NCBI GenBank assembly: GCA_011390955.1
Contig: JAABRM010000009.1
Location: 1-64,000 of the forward strand
From: Oscillatoriales cyanobacterium
GTDB taxonomy: Bacteria > Cyanobacteriota > Cyanobacteriia > Cyanobacteriales > Laspinemataceae
Reading direction: 5' to 3'
Length of the DNA: 64,000 nt
Shown: positions 28,905-37,561 of the stretch, one piece after another
Numbering within the stretch: position 1 is the stretch's first letter
How the letters are laid out: every line of letters starts with the position of its first letter
Made by a program: the position numbers and the translations under genes
The notes under the pieces: generated by a model
The model's input: the letters and a program-made list of their open reading frames with translations, nothing else
What the model was told of the DNA's origin: nothing
The model's database searches: none

Positions 28905-29468
28905 AGAACCGGAAAGATAAATAAAAGCGTAAGAAGTTTTAGTCTAGCTATTTTAACGAATTCAGGAATTTGACTCGGTGATTTTTACAGGGTTTGTTGA
29001 TTAATCGACTTTCTGCTCTGGTTTATGAGAACCGCAATCCATCAATTGAGAATTGAGATATCGGCTGGGAATCATTAGTCGGTTAGCGCGATCGCACTCT
29101 CTGATATTATATAACAGCACATCACCACCTTCTATTAGTTTACTAGCGATCGCCCGATTTAAAACGACTCCTAAGCGGAATTTTTGGGCATTCGATCGAG
29201 GCATCGTTATTTTCAGTAAAGATGAGAGAGATTCAAGTCAAATTATCATTTTTTCTAGAGAATTTTGCTTAATTTTTTTCAGGGAATTTTCGGTTTGCCT
29301 GCACCCAAAAATAATTTTTCCTATCAGCTATCAGGTGACAATCATAGACATATAGCGGTTATGATCCCGATGAACTACAGAGGTCTTCTGGATTCCCGCC
29401 TGTAGGAAGGAGAGAGAAGAGAGAAGAGAGAATAGAGAATAGAGATGCTGCCGGAGTGTGGGAAGCCG
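28905..29468. other. Intergenic stretch upstream of the STAS-transferase gene
   Basis: It should contain the promoter of the operon 27313-28904. Only one weak minus-strand frame (29001-29204) is visible. A purine-rich GAGAAGAGAGAATAGAG tract lies near 29410-29445. Confidence 0.4.
29001..29204 (-). CDS. Small ORF, doubtful
   Basis: A 67-codon frame starting MPRSNAQKFRLG, with balanced composition but no clear ribosome binding site and no family I recognise. It is on the same strand as the STAS-transferase operon and 97 bases upstream of it. It may be a genuine small gene. Confidence 0.3.
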   Translation of the reverse strand: MPRSNAQKFRLGVVLNRAIASKLIEGGDVLLYNIRECDRANRLMIPSRYLNSQLMDCGSHKPEQKVD

Positions 29469-29563
29469 CTAACAATTAACAATTAACAATTGACAATTGA
29501 CAATTAAAAATAATTATCAATTGTCAATTATCGATTATCGATTATCGATTATCAATTATTCCC
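29469..29563. repeat. Inverted cluster of AACAATT / AATTGATAATT units
   Basis: A left block of CTAACAATTAACAATT-type units and a right block of ATCGATT/ATCAATT units are roughly complementary, so the whole can form a long imperfect hairpin. The same AATTGATAATT family occurs at about 17605 and 22874. It lies just downstream of the minus-strand DUF4335 gene and could act as its terminator. Confidence 0.7.
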
Positions 29564-29603
29564 TCTCATGGGGTCTGTGGTGCATTTATTTCTGCCCACC
29601 TAC

Positions 29604-31058
29604 TTACCAACCATTCCAAGGGGTTACTTCTAGAACTTGTCTGGGGGTAAACACCACGCGGTAGCTGACAACCGGAACATAAGTTAAATTGCCCTCACTG
29701 TCTTTGGTCAATGCCGCAGAGGGCTGATGTAACTGACGCAAGGGCGTTTCATATAGATAATCGCGGGCTGGTTGATTTTGCGGCTCGTAGTCAGCGATCG
29801 CACCATCTTCTGTCACCAAAACTTTATAAATTAACTCCCGCCGAAAAGTGGGTTCCGTTTTCCACCCGTCGATCAGATCGTCACGCAACTGCCTAAAGAG
29901 GGTTTCAATCATGGCGGCATCTTGGATCTCTGGCGGTGGGGTAGGTTTGCCGGTTAAACCCCGCCAGGGACTCACTTCTGCCACCCCACTGGGTTGGAGT
30001 ACCACTTTAAACAGGCCAATTTCTTCCACCGTAGTGGTGCCACCTTCAGCCCGTTTGTACAGAATTGCGGACAAAGGTGTTTGCTCGACATAATCTCTGG
30101 CCGCATCATTTTCCGGTTTGTAGCCAACGATCGCGCCATCTTTGGCCACGGAAACTTGATAAATTAACGGTTGGGTAAAAGTTGCCGAAGTCGTCCAAGT
30201 CTCCACAAGTTGATTACGCAATTGCTGCTGTAAAATTGTCATTCTTGTGGGATCGGTAATTTCTGGAGTTTGGTCTAGAAGGGTTTCTAATTCTGAAGAT
30301 GATAGGGGTGAACCGGAGTTTGCTGATGCAGGAGGCCGATCGCCACCATTAGAAGTCTTTGTGCCATCGGTGATTTGATCCGGAGTAGACTGTGTAATCG
30401 AATCCTCTAGAGGCCGTTTAATTTCTGGGGTCGGTGCCATGAAAAAGGCAGTGGCGGCGATCGCTAAACCAGAGACGCCCACCGCCAAGGGAACGACTTT
30501 CTTGGCCGCAGGTTCTTGGCTGGTGAGATATTTCTTAGAAACCGGGGCTAAACTCAGGGTCAATGCGGGCAGAGTGCTTTTATCGGCAAAGAACTGATCC
30601 ACCGCTTCAATCAAGTCAAATAACTGCACCGTGGTCAGATCCACTATTACCGGCGCCGGGGAATGGCCGGGATCCCCAGAGAAGACCGTCAAGCGATGTA
30701 AATTTCCGGCAATTGCTTCGAGGTTGACCCAAGTGCCTTGATTCGGCTGACCGGGTGCCTGACCGGGTGCCTGACCTGTTGGCTGACCTGTTGGCTGACC
30801 TGTTGGCTGACCAGGTGGCATCAGGGGCGATCGCACCCCGCTCAACATTTCTTGAGCATAATGACTCACTGCCGTGACCAAACTCTGAAAAAACTCTAAT
30901 CCCCCGCTGACGGGTTGCTCCAATCCAGTCACATAACATTGAGCATTCAGCAAAATCGACATCAACGGCTGCACATTGGCGCCCAGGGTCGTCTGTTCAC
31001 TTAACCCTTCTAAAATTAACCGGCAATTTGGCAAACTATACTGACGTTGAATAGTCAT
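29604..31058 (-). CDS. DUF4335 family protein
   Basis: A 484-residue cyanobacterial protein with a DUF4335-type N-terminal domain (about 1-150), interrupted by a GQPTGQAPGQ repeat (about 80-105). A membrane segment (about 192-212, VVPLAVGVSGLAIAATAFFM) follows, and then two copies of a domain with the pattern LIYQVSVAKDGAIVGYKP / LIYKVLVTEDGAIADYEP (about 290 and 420). Its start overlaps the DUF3038 gene by 4 bases, and the two are almost always adjacent in cyanobacteria, so they probably act together. Function is unknown. The stop codon falls inside the end of a dispersed repeat also found at 39364. Confidence 0.87.
   Translation of the reverse strand: MTIQRQYSLPNCRLILEGLSEQTTLGANVQPLMSILLNAQCYVTGLEQPVSGGLEFFQSLVTAVSHYAQEMLSGVRSPLMPPGQPTGQPTGQPTGQAPGQAPGQPNQGTWVNLEAIAGNLHRLTVFSGDPGHSPAPVIVDLTTVQLFDLIEAVDQFFADKSTLPALTLSLAPVSKKYLTSQEPAAKKVVPLAVGVSGLAIAATAFFMAPTPEIKRPLEDSITQSTPDQITDGTKTSNGGDRPPASANSGSPLSSSELETLLDQTPEITDPTRMTILQQQLRNQLVETWTTSATFTQPLIYQVSVAKDGAIVGYKPENDAARDYVEQTPLSAILYKRAEGGTTTVEEIGLFKVVLQPSGVAEVSPWRGLTGKPTPPPEIQDAAMIETLFRQLRDDLIDGWKTEPTFRRELIYKVLVTEDGAIADYEPQNQPARDYLYETPLRQLHQPSAALTKDSEGNLTYVPVVSYRVVFTPRQVLEVTPWNGW
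30745..30816. repeat. 12-bp tandem repeat inside the DUF4335 gene
   Basis: Six units of GGCTGACCTGTT and variants, read on the minus strand as GQPT/GQAP. The unit is a multiple of three, so copy-number change keeps the frame. Confidence 0.85.
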
Positions 31059-31684
31059 TCAACTTCTCCATCAAACAAACTAATCCACAAACGTTGTATT
31101 CCGGCGGTGCCGGTACAAATAAGTAATTTACTCAGTAACTCCAAAGCTAACTCATTCAACTTCTCATTAGAAGAATAAGCCAAAACTGCCGCACGTTTCG
31201 GGTTCATCCGGCTGCGAAAATGTGCTCTAAATCTTTCCAGATATTTCCCCAAAAGCAAATGGTGTTCTACGGGAATTTGTTTCCGATTGAGTTGCTGGTA
31301 GTCCATGAGCAACTGTCGAATCAATGCGGTTAACCGTCGAGCCAAAAAGCCCACAATCGACACCAGTGCTTTACCCTCCGCTATGGTTAAGGGGCTGCGT
31401 TGGCTATAACGGCGTAAGGGATTGGTGCTCCGCATTCGCCACAAGGCTACCCGATTTTTAATCATCGGTTGCAGTCCTAAGTCTTTGGCTAAAGGCAAGA
31501 TCGCTTCCGACCCGCCCAGATCCAAGGCTTCAATCGCCAACAGCATTAAATCAATTTCTAAACGCGCCCGACGGGGACATCCCTTGTGCCAGTCCCCTGG
31601 AGGATCTGGCAAATTATCTAAAATGAGCGGTTGAATCGGATCCGGTGGCTTGTTAGAGCCCATTACGTCTACCACACTGTTCAT
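31055..31684 (-). CDS. DUF3038 family protein
   Basis: A 209-residue helical protein with the features of the cyanobacterial DUF3038 family (LEIDLMLLAIEALDLGGSEA near 45, ALWRMRSTNPLRR near 80). It has no membrane segment or catalytic motif I recognise. It is the first gene of a two-gene operon with the DUF4335 gene, sharing an ATGA overlap. Function is unknown. Confidence 0.88.
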   Translation of the reverse strand: MNSVVDVMGSNKPPDPIQPLILDNLPDPPGDWHKGCPRRARLEIDLMLLAIEALDLGGSEAILPLAKDLGLQPMIKNRVALWRMRSTNPLRRYSQRSPLTIAEGKALVSIVGFLARRLTALIRQLLMDYQQLNRKQIPVEHHLLLGKYLERFRAHFRSRMNPKRAAVLAYSSNEKLNELALELLSKLLICTGTAGIQRLWISLFDGEVE

Positions 31685-31967
31685 AAGAATAAGGATAATG
31701 GTTTACTGGAATGGTGTATATTCTCAGATTCTACAGAATTAGACTAGAGGGGTCGGGCGAAAAGCGATCGCCCTAATTAAAAAATAAATTGCCGTCGCGA
31801 TTTAATCTCTACCGGAAAAAAGGTCATTAATTAAATTTTGACCGTTTTCGGAGAACAACCCGTTAAAATTAGGGGTTCTTTCCTCAAGAGCGATCGCACT
31901 ACTGATATGCTTAAAATTTACAACTTATAACTTATATTGACCATTAAATTAATCGGTTTATCGGTTT
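31685..31967. promoter_or_regulatory. Divergent promoter region of the DUF3038 operon and apt
   Basis: About 280 AT-rich bases between divergent genes, with no repeat of note. No strong ribosome binding site precedes the apt ATG. Promoter boxes could not be assigned. Confidence 0.4.
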
Positions 31968-32480
31968 ATGGATTTCAAGTCTCTTATTCGCAATATCCCT
32001 GATTTTCCCAAACCGGGAATTATGTTCCGAGATATTACCACGCTACTGCAAAATCCTGATGGTTTGCGGGATGCGATCGATCGGATGGCGGCAGTCTGTG
32101 CGCCCCTTCAGCCAGATTATATTCTGGGGATGGAGTCTCGTGGGTTTATTTTTGGCACTCCGTTGGCTTATAAGTTGGGGTTGGGTTTTATTCCGGTAAG
32201 GAAACCGGGCAAACTCCCAGCAGCGGTTTATTCCGTGGAGTACGAGCTTGAATATGGTACAGACCGTCTGGAAATGCACCAAGATGCCCTGAAACCGGGC
32301 GATCGCGTCTTAATTGTTGACGATTTAATTGCCACCGGGGGCACCGCTCAAGCGGCGGCTACGATGGTTCAGCAAGCGGGGGCAGAATTAGTCGGTTTTT
32401 GCTTTGTGGTGGAATTATTGGCCCTGGGTGGTCGAGAAAAACTGCCCAAAGTCCCGATTATCTCAATGGTGGAATATTAG
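31968..32480 (+). CDS. apt: Adenine phosphoribosyltransferase
   Basis: Apt converts adenine and PRPP to AMP and pyrophosphate in purine salvage. At 170 residues the length is standard. The PRPP-binding signature [14 protein letters not shown] lies near 109-122, and [18 protein letters not shown] (9-26) and the [10 protein letters not shown] segment (about 61-70) are typical of the family. It stands alone in the cytoplasmic salvage pathway, with no operon partner. The downstream side carries a MITE. Confidence 0.96.
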   Translation: MDFKSLIRNIPDFPKPGIMFRDITTLLQNPDGLRDAIDRMAAVCAPLQPDYILGMESRGFIFGTPLAYKLGLGFIPVRKPGKLPAAVYSVEYELEYGTDRLEMHQDALKPGDRVLIVDDLIATGGTAQAAATMVQQAGAELVGFCFVVELLALGGREKLPKVPIISMVEY

Positions 32481-32900
32481 TGTATTATTGGTGTAGTATT
32501 ACTTATGTAGTATTAGCGTATTACAGGTAATACCTTGGCTCCTCGGCCAGAAATTACTCTGATACAGCTTGTTCAGAAATAATCCGATATGCTTTCTTGC
32601 GTCCCTCTCTAATGCATTAGAGAGGGGTAGGGGTGAGGGCTTTAGGGCAATGTGTTAAGTAGGGGGGAGCAAGCGAATCCCCCCTACTGGTGAACAAGCT
32701 GTAATTGTGGCAAATAATCGAGAGGATTGGCCGAGGTTTTAGCGGCAACGGAAACAGAAACGGAAAAAGAAATTGATATTTGCGATCGCTTTGGTGATGA
32801 TTTTGGTTAGGTTTTTTATCTGATGCGGCCTGCTTCCTAAACCATGAATCTGACCCGATGATTCGTCACCTTTTTTTGATAAAAATACCCAGAAATTTAT
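32481..32900. other. Intergenic region with MITE
   Basis: About 420 bases between two plus-strand genes. Most of it is the MITE at 32563-32703 plus AT-rich flanks; the remainder should hold the promoter of the DUF1517-like gene. Confidence 0.5.
32563..32703. mobile_element. MITE copy 2
   Basis: Perfect 13-bp inverted ends TACAGCTTGTTCA / TGAACAAGCTGTA, including outer TA dinucleotides, bound a 141-bp non-coding element. Inside are a GAGAGGGGTAGGGG tract, a single GGGCTTTA unit and a hairpin AGTAGGGGGG...CCCCCCTACT. The same element, longer and with less perfect ends, is at 12223-12402. TA target duplication suggests a Tc1/mariner/IS630-type origin. Confidence 0.85.
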
Positions 32901-33500
32901 ATGATCGATTTGGATTCAGCGAACGAATTAGACAATGATATCGTGACTGTCACTAAAATGCAAATTGCCCTAAAAGCCACAGCGAGATCGATCCAAAGTA
33001 ACTTATCTGAATTGATTCTAGAAAATCACCTGGAAACTGATGGCGAATTATGGCAAATGCTGCAAATTGCTACGCAGAATTTATTAGATAATTTTACCGA
33101 TTGGACTCATTTTAACTGTAGTTCTCAAACGGTGAATAACCGGGAAAATGCCCAAGCTATTTTTGAACAATTTTCATTACAAGAAAGGCAAAAATTTACC
33201 GCTGAAACTATCAGTAATATCCAGGGTGTAATTACCCAAATTACTGGAAATATTGATAACTCAGAACCGGAGCAAGCGGATTATATTGTGGTCACATTAT
33301 TAATCGGCACCGCCCACGATCGCCCCTTATTTGCATCCATCAAATCCGCCGCTGAATTAAAGGCGGCGTTACAAACTGTGACTGCAATGCCGCCAGAATA
33401 TCTGCTAATTTTTGAATTACTATGGACTCCGCAATTGCCTACGGATAGCCTGTCCGCATCGCAATTTGCTCAAGATTATAGCGATTTAATCGCGATCTAA
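32901..33500 (+). CDS. DUF1517-like protein
   Basis: A 199-residue protein resembling the C-terminal part of DUF1517 proteins of cyanobacteria and plastids: VTKMQIALKATARSIQSNL near 16-34, then QERQKFTAETISNI, DYIVVTLLIGTA and FELLWTPQLPTDSLSA near the C-terminus. Full-length members have an N-terminal membrane region, which is absent here, so this is the soluble short form. Role unknown. No operon partner is evident: the upstream neighbour is a MITE and the downstream gene, yqeY, starts 177 bases later after a small repeat. Confidence 0.75.
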   Translation: MIDLDSANELDNDIVTVTKMQIALKATARSIQSNLSELILENHLETDGELWQMLQIATQNLLDNFTDWTHFNCSSQTVNNRENAQAIFEQFSLQERQKFTAETISNIQGVITQITGNIDNSEPEQADYIVVTLLIGTAHDRPLFASIKSAAELKAALQTVTAMPPEYLLIFELLWTPQLPTDSLSASQFAQDYSDLIAI

Positions 33501-33504
33501 ATTA

Positions 33505-33534
33505 GATATCTGGGGATATCTGGGGATATCTGGG
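33505..33534. repeat. 10-bp tandem repeat GATATCTGGG, 3 copies
   Basis: Three perfect copies immediately after the DUF1517-like gene's stop. GATATC is palindromic. Confidence 0.85.
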
Positions 33535-33676
33535 GACTGAGTGAGGATCGCCCACTTTTATCATCCTTTATTATAATTAGAGGAAAATCGGCGATCGCTC
33601 CCAAAAGTAGATGTTTTCATCGGTCACGATCCGGTGTGGGAAAACAAATCAAGAAAATCAAGCAAGGGTAAGATTT

Positions 33677-34132
33677 ATGAGTTTAAAAGACCGCATTGGC
33701 GAAGAAATTAAGGCGGCAATGAAAGCCAAAGATAAAATCCGCTTGGAAACCGTGCGGAGTATCAAAAAGCTGATTCTGGAAAAAGAAGTCAGCGTCCGTC
33801 CGTCCGGTCAGGAAAGCTTAACGGAAGAACAAGAAGTTGAATTACTGGCGCAGTTGGCGAAACAACGACGAGAAGCGATCGAGCAATATCAGCAAGTCGG
33901 TCGTGAGGATCTGGCAGCCCAAGAAGCCCAGGAATTAGCCATCATTGAAGAATATTTGCCCAGTCAACTTTCCGACGAAGAAATCGCGAGTATTATTGAA
34001 GCGATCGTCGCTCAAGTCGGCGCCACCTCCGTCAAAGATATCGGTAAAGTCATGGGGCCTGCCATGCAGCAGTTAAAAGGAAAAGCCGATGGCAAAAAAG
34101 TCCAAGAAATCGTCAAAGCCAAATTAGGATAG
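33677..34132 (+). CDS. GatB/YqeY domain protein
   Basis: A 151-residue YqeY-family protein, related to the tRNA-binding tail of the GatB amidotransferase subunit. It begins MSLKDRIGEEIKAAMKAKDK; ELAIIEEYLPSQLSDEEI near 95 and the GKVMGPAMQQLKGKADGK segment are characteristic. The frame extends upstream to 33611, but the family starts at the chosen ATG, which has AAGGGT about 10 bases upstream. The family is linked loosely to tRNA-dependent amidation, and no catalytic function is established. Confidence 0.93.
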   Translation: MSLKDRIGEEIKAAMKAKDKIRLETVRSIKKLILEKEVSVRPSGQESLTEEQEVELLAQLAKQRREAIEQYQQVGREDLAAQEAQELAIIEEYLPSQLSDEEIASIIEAIVAQVGATSVKDIGKVMGPAMQQLKGKADGKKVQEIVKAKLG

Positions 34133-34350
34133 TTGATGGTTGATGGTTGTTGGTTGTTGGTTGTTGGTTGCCCCCCCTTGAAGGGGGGGGTTGGGGGGGG
34201 TGTTGTTGGTTGATGGTTGTTGGTTGTTGGTTGATGGTTGATGGTTGTTGGTTGTTGGTTGTTGGTTATTGGCTTTAGCAAACAACAAATAACTAGCAAC
34301 CACTAACAAACAACAAATAACCAACAACCAGTAACCAACAACAAATAACT
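34133..34350. repeat. GTTGGTTGTTGG repeat between convergent genes
   Basis: About 200 bases of GTTGGTT/GATGGTT heptamer-like units on the plus strand, with a strong CCCCCCTTGAAGGGGGG hairpin near 34171-34189. A shorter block of complementary CAACAAAC/CAACAACC units follows (34280-34345). The blocks could pair to form a long stem. It lies where a bidirectional terminator for yqeY and the pentapeptide gene would be expected. Confidence 0.85.
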
Positions 34351-35355
34351 TTATCCGTGAATGCTACCGTCGGGCATGGTGGCACCCGCTAACAAAGCGT
34401 CTGTGAAATCAGCGCCGATCGCCGCCGCATCCCGTAAGCTGGCACCCCGGAGATCCGCACCGCGCAAGCAAACGCCGTCGAGATTTGCGCCCCACAAATA
34501 TGCCCCTTGCAGGTTGGCATTGGATAAGTCCGCCCCGGTTAATTTAGCTAAATTCAAATTAGCGCCACTGAGGTCTGCGTTTCTCAAATCGGCTTCTCGC
34601 AGGTCAGTTTTCATTAAGTTGGCTTGGAGAAAGCCCGCGTTTCTTAAATTACTATTGTGTAAGTCAGCCCCTCTCAAGTTGGCTTCATCCATTTTTACGT
34701 TTCGCAGTTGAGAACCACTGAGGTTCGCCCCACTAAAATTAGCACCTTGGAATTTGCCACCACTCATTTTCACGTCCATGAGTTCCATGGCACTGAAATT
34801 TACCGGGCCGAGGTCTAAACCATTTAAAAAAGCGCCACTGAGTTTAACCCCATTCATTTGCGCCCCTTTGAGTAATGCCCCACTTAATCGGGCCCCACTA
34901 AGATTCGTCCAATTCAGGTTAGCCCCCGCGAGATTAGCACAACGCAAGTTAATCCCTTTTAAGTTGGCGCCACAGAGGTTAACTCCGGGTAAGTTGGCTC
35001 GATAAAGACTCACCCAGTCAAGCAGCGCCCCCGTCAATTTTGCCCCAGTCAGATCGACATTGGGCAGTTGTGCCCCGGTGAGATTGGCTTTGGTTAGATC
35101 CGCTTCAATTAAATTGCTGCCTTGGAGTTTGACATAACTTAAATTGGCACTGTAAAGAAATGCACCGTTTAAGTTAACTTCCATTAAAAAACAGCGTTCT
35201 AAATGACCGCGAGCAAACGATGCTTCCATTAAGTTGTCTCCGGAGAAATTGGCGTGGGTCAGTTGAGCGCCAATCAGGTTCGCGGAAGATAGATCGAATC
35301 CACGAAAATCCCGTTCTCCGCTGGAATATCGGTTTAAAACTTCATATTCGTTCAT
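34351..35355 (-). CDS. Pentapeptide-repeat protein
   Basis: A 334-residue protein made almost entirely of A(D/N)LxX pentapeptides from about residue 18 to 325, which fold as a right-handed quadrilateral beta helix. A short N-terminal segment (MNEYEVLNRYSSGERDFRG) precedes them. No signal peptide, kinase or membrane segment is present, so it is probably cytoplasmic. Such proteins are very numerous in cyanobacteria and their roles are mostly unknown. It is a single-gene unit. Confidence 0.93.
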   Translation of the reverse strand: MNEYEVLNRYSSGERDFRGFDLSSANLIGAQLTHANFSGDNLMEASFARGHLERCFLMEVNLNGAFLYSANLSYVKLQGSNLIEADLTKANLTGAQLPNVDLTGAKLTGALLDWVSLYRANLPGVNLCGANLKGINLRCANLAGANLNWTNLSGARLSGALLKGAQMNGVKLSGAFLNGLDLGPVNFSAMELMDVKMSGGKFQGANFSGANLSGSQLRNVKMDEANLRGADLHNSNLRNAGFLQANLMKTDLREADLRNADLSGANLNLAKLTGADLSNANLQGAYLWGANLDGVCLRGADLRGASLRDAAAIGADFTDALLAGATMPDGSIHG

Positions 35356-35932
35356 TATTGGAACCTCACTTCACGAGCGATCTGCTCAGATAGATTCCCA
35401 GCAAAAATTTTGACTTAGCTTAGAGAATTATACCCATCTCAATGCATCTAGATACAATTTTAACTGTTTGGTTAATTGTCAATTTGCTGATGAATGATGA
35501 GTTCACCAGCAAGTTTCCCCATAAACTGCTGGGATTTATCGTTATTTATATATTATCAGACTTAGGCAGATAATTCTATTTTTTAATCTTTTGTTACAAA
35601 AGTCACAAGCCATGAGGAAAATGGGCTGGATGACTTTTGGCGTGATGGGGAGAGTTATGACAAAAATTTGATGTATAATGATTTTAATAATTTTTTGATT
35701 TTATCTTGAAAGTAGAAAAATCAAGTAGTAAAATACAATATAAAAATAGCGATCGATTTATATCTATGTTGCGGTTTTTATTTTTGATGGTTGTTGCTGA
35801 GGGCTGCGAAGGCGATCGCCGATCGCTTTTGGGCTGAAATTTTGACTATTGTTAGACAATTATGGTAAAATTATAAAAACCCCCCTAGAAAAGGGGGGTT
35901 GGAGGTATCGATCGGTCCGGGATCAAGATATA
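35356..35932. other. AT-rich intergenic region
   Basis: Nearly 580 bases with no gene. It should hold the promoter of the pentapeptide gene (right of 35355) and it contains the terminator of the DUF3531 gene (35878-35900). The middle is strongly AT-rich. Confidence 0.5.
35878..35900 (-). terminator. Rho-independent terminator of the DUF3531 gene
   Basis: Arms AACCCCCC and GGGGGGTT flank a 7-base loop. On the minus strand the stem is followed by TTTATAATT, giving a GGGGGGTTTTTATAATT tail. It lies 33 bases past the stop of the minus-strand gene ending at 35933. Confidence 0.75.
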
Positions 35933-36400
35933 TTAGTTATATTCTTGATAATTCAGTTCACCAAAGAAGGCAGGAATTTCTTGGTAGTCGATCGGCCAGT
36001 CTTCATTTTCGCCGCCAATAATTAGTTGCTCTATTTGCACATATTCTAAGCTGAGTTTTTGCAGGGCATTAATCAAGATATCGATCGCGATCGCGTCACT
36101 GGTGCCTAAATCAAACCAACATCTGCCCCAGGTTCCCTGGTATTCCAAAGAACCCATATTGTGCATTAAAGACATAAGACTTTGGTCAGCCAGTTCTACT
36201 TCATAATTCATATAACTAATATCAATTCCGGTTTCCTGGACTTGTAAATTTTCCGCATTAAATCCGCCCAATTTACCGAGTAAAAACCAGGAATCAAAAA
36301 TTTCTTCAATGTATTGCTTTTCTTGGTCGCTGGGAACGGTGCTGAACTCTAGCCAAAACCAGACATCAAAGGGATTAAATTCACGAAAATGTACTTGCAT
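35933..36400 (-). CDS. DUF3531 family protein
   Basis: A 155-residue protein of a family conserved in cyanobacteria and plastids. The N-terminus MQVHFREFNPFDVWFWLEF and the EEIFDSWFLLGKLGGFNAENLQ segment are diagnostic. I chose ATG at 36400; the frame runs on to 36436, but the family starts at the MQVHF methionine. It has no membrane segment and its function is unknown. A terminator follows. Confidence 0.85.
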   Translation of the reverse strand: MQVHFREFNPFDVWFWLEFSTVPSDQEKQYIEEIFDSWFLLGKLGGFNAENLQVQETGIDISYMNYEVELADQSLMSLMHNMGSLEYQGTWGRCWFDLGTSDAIAIDILINALQKLSLEYVQIEQLIIGGENEDWPIDYQEIPAFFGELNYQEYN

Positions 36401-36893
36401 CGGTGGAGATTTTCCTTCTAGGTGGAACAGGGGCAATTATAGCCCGGTTTTGAGCAATTAAAACCAATTAAATCTGGATCTATCCAGAAATTTTATATAT
36501 ACCAATCCTATGGAAGTTGTCATATTTTGGCAAATTTAACCAATATCTTAGGGCGCGATCGCTTTCTCACCCCTACAATTACTAGGCGCGGTGCTTACTC
36601 CTAACTCCGGACAATTTTTCTCAGATATGGGAATAAAGCCGCTCATCGTCTAGAGTGGGAGTGTAAAGAACAAGTAGCACCGATGACTGGTTCAAAGGGA
36701 TTATAAAGAGCATCGTCTAACACCTTCAGCCGTAGCCCAATAAGTAATATTTCCTGTTTTCCCCATATTTCCCCCATAGTCACCGGGAGCAAATGTAACA
36801 AGATATTGCAAATATTTTAAAAATCTTGAAAAATCGTTTAAAACTGAAACAAACCGATAATCTGCATTCTTAACCAAATCATCAAGGAAGACT
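36401..36893. other. Intergenic region between divergent genes
   Basis: About 490 bases that should carry the divergent promoters of the DUF3531 gene and the small membrane protein gene. A minus-strand frame inside it overlaps the latter's start and looks like chance. Confidence 0.45.
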
Positions 36894-37211
36894 ATGAATA
36901 ACATCCAAAAATATCGCTTTGCCTGCACTCTGACCTTTGGAGATATTTACGGACAAATCATCATTTGGTTAATCGTTATTTTCATCAGCTTGGCATCAAC
37001 CCTGGCGTTGTGGAGTAGCACTCGCGAAATCTATGCCCTAATGACCGTGGGTTTAATCCTGGTGCTGTCCATTCCTTTTCTGCTGTTTGCCTTTGTCACC
37101 ACCCTGCTCAACCATATCGAACTGATCGAGGTAGACCCAGCCACGGAGAAAAAAGGCAGCATCAGCGCCAAGAAGCCCAGTGGCCAGAAACCGGCGCAAG
37201 CAGCGGGTTAA
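36894..37211 (+). CDS. Small two-helix membrane protein
   Basis: A 105-residue protein with two hydrophobic segments (about 20-41 and 47-74) and a basic C-terminal tail rich in K, S, P and A. AAGGAAG lies 6 bases before the ATG, and a strong terminator follows the stop, so this is a well-delimited gene. I do not recognise a named family. It sits 350 bases upstream of the sdhA-type gene, but a terminator and repeats lie between, so co-transcription is unlikely. Confidence 0.8.
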   Translation: MNNIQKYRFACTLTFGDIYGQIIIWLIVIFISLASTLALWSSTREIYALMTVGLILVLSIPFLLFAFVTTLLNHIELIEVDPATEKKGSISAKKPSGQKPAQAAG

Positions 37212-37263
37212 AACCGTGATGGTGTTTCCCCATCATGCGCGGAAATCTAGAATCTTTCTAAAG

Positions 37264-37297
37264 AAATTCCCTACGAATTCGTGGGGAATCTTTTTTT
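37264..37297 (+). terminator. Rho-independent terminator
   Basis: A nearly perfect palindrome ATTCCCTACGAA / TTCGTGGGGAAT (one G-T pair) is followed by CTTTTTTT. It lies 55 bases after the stop of the small membrane protein gene. Confidence 0.85.
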
Positions 37298-37561
37298 GGG
37301 TGACTATAGATGTTGGGCGCACCATGATGGATTGATCAATTTCTTGTTTTCAACCATAAATTATTCCCCGCCTCTAGACTGGCATTCCCAGGCAGAGCCG
37401 CATTCCCAGGCAGAGCCTGGGAACGAGAGGAAAAACGAGAGGAAAATCATAAATTATTCCCCGCCTCTAGACGGGCATTCCCAGGCAGAGGAAAACGCGA
37501 GGAGAGCGAGAGGAAACAACATCATGTTTCGCCCTTATATCAGAAAATTAGAGGGAAAAAT
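37298..37561. repeat. Palindromic repeat cluster upstream of sdhA
   Basis: Two direct copies of an ATAAATTATTCCCCGCCTCTAGAC-like block (from about 37357 and 37449), each followed by GGCATTCCCAGGCAGAG, plus GAACGAGAGGAAAAACGAGAGG units. The CCCAGGCAGAGCCTGGGAACG motif is the one seen at about 17.8, 59.8 and 61.0 kb. A frame through it is spurious. The sdhA promoter must be within or just before it. Confidence 0.75.

Noticed and set aside
36701-36928. 75-codon minus-strand frame
   Set aside because: It overlaps the start of the well-supported small membrane protein gene and has no ribosome binding site or family.
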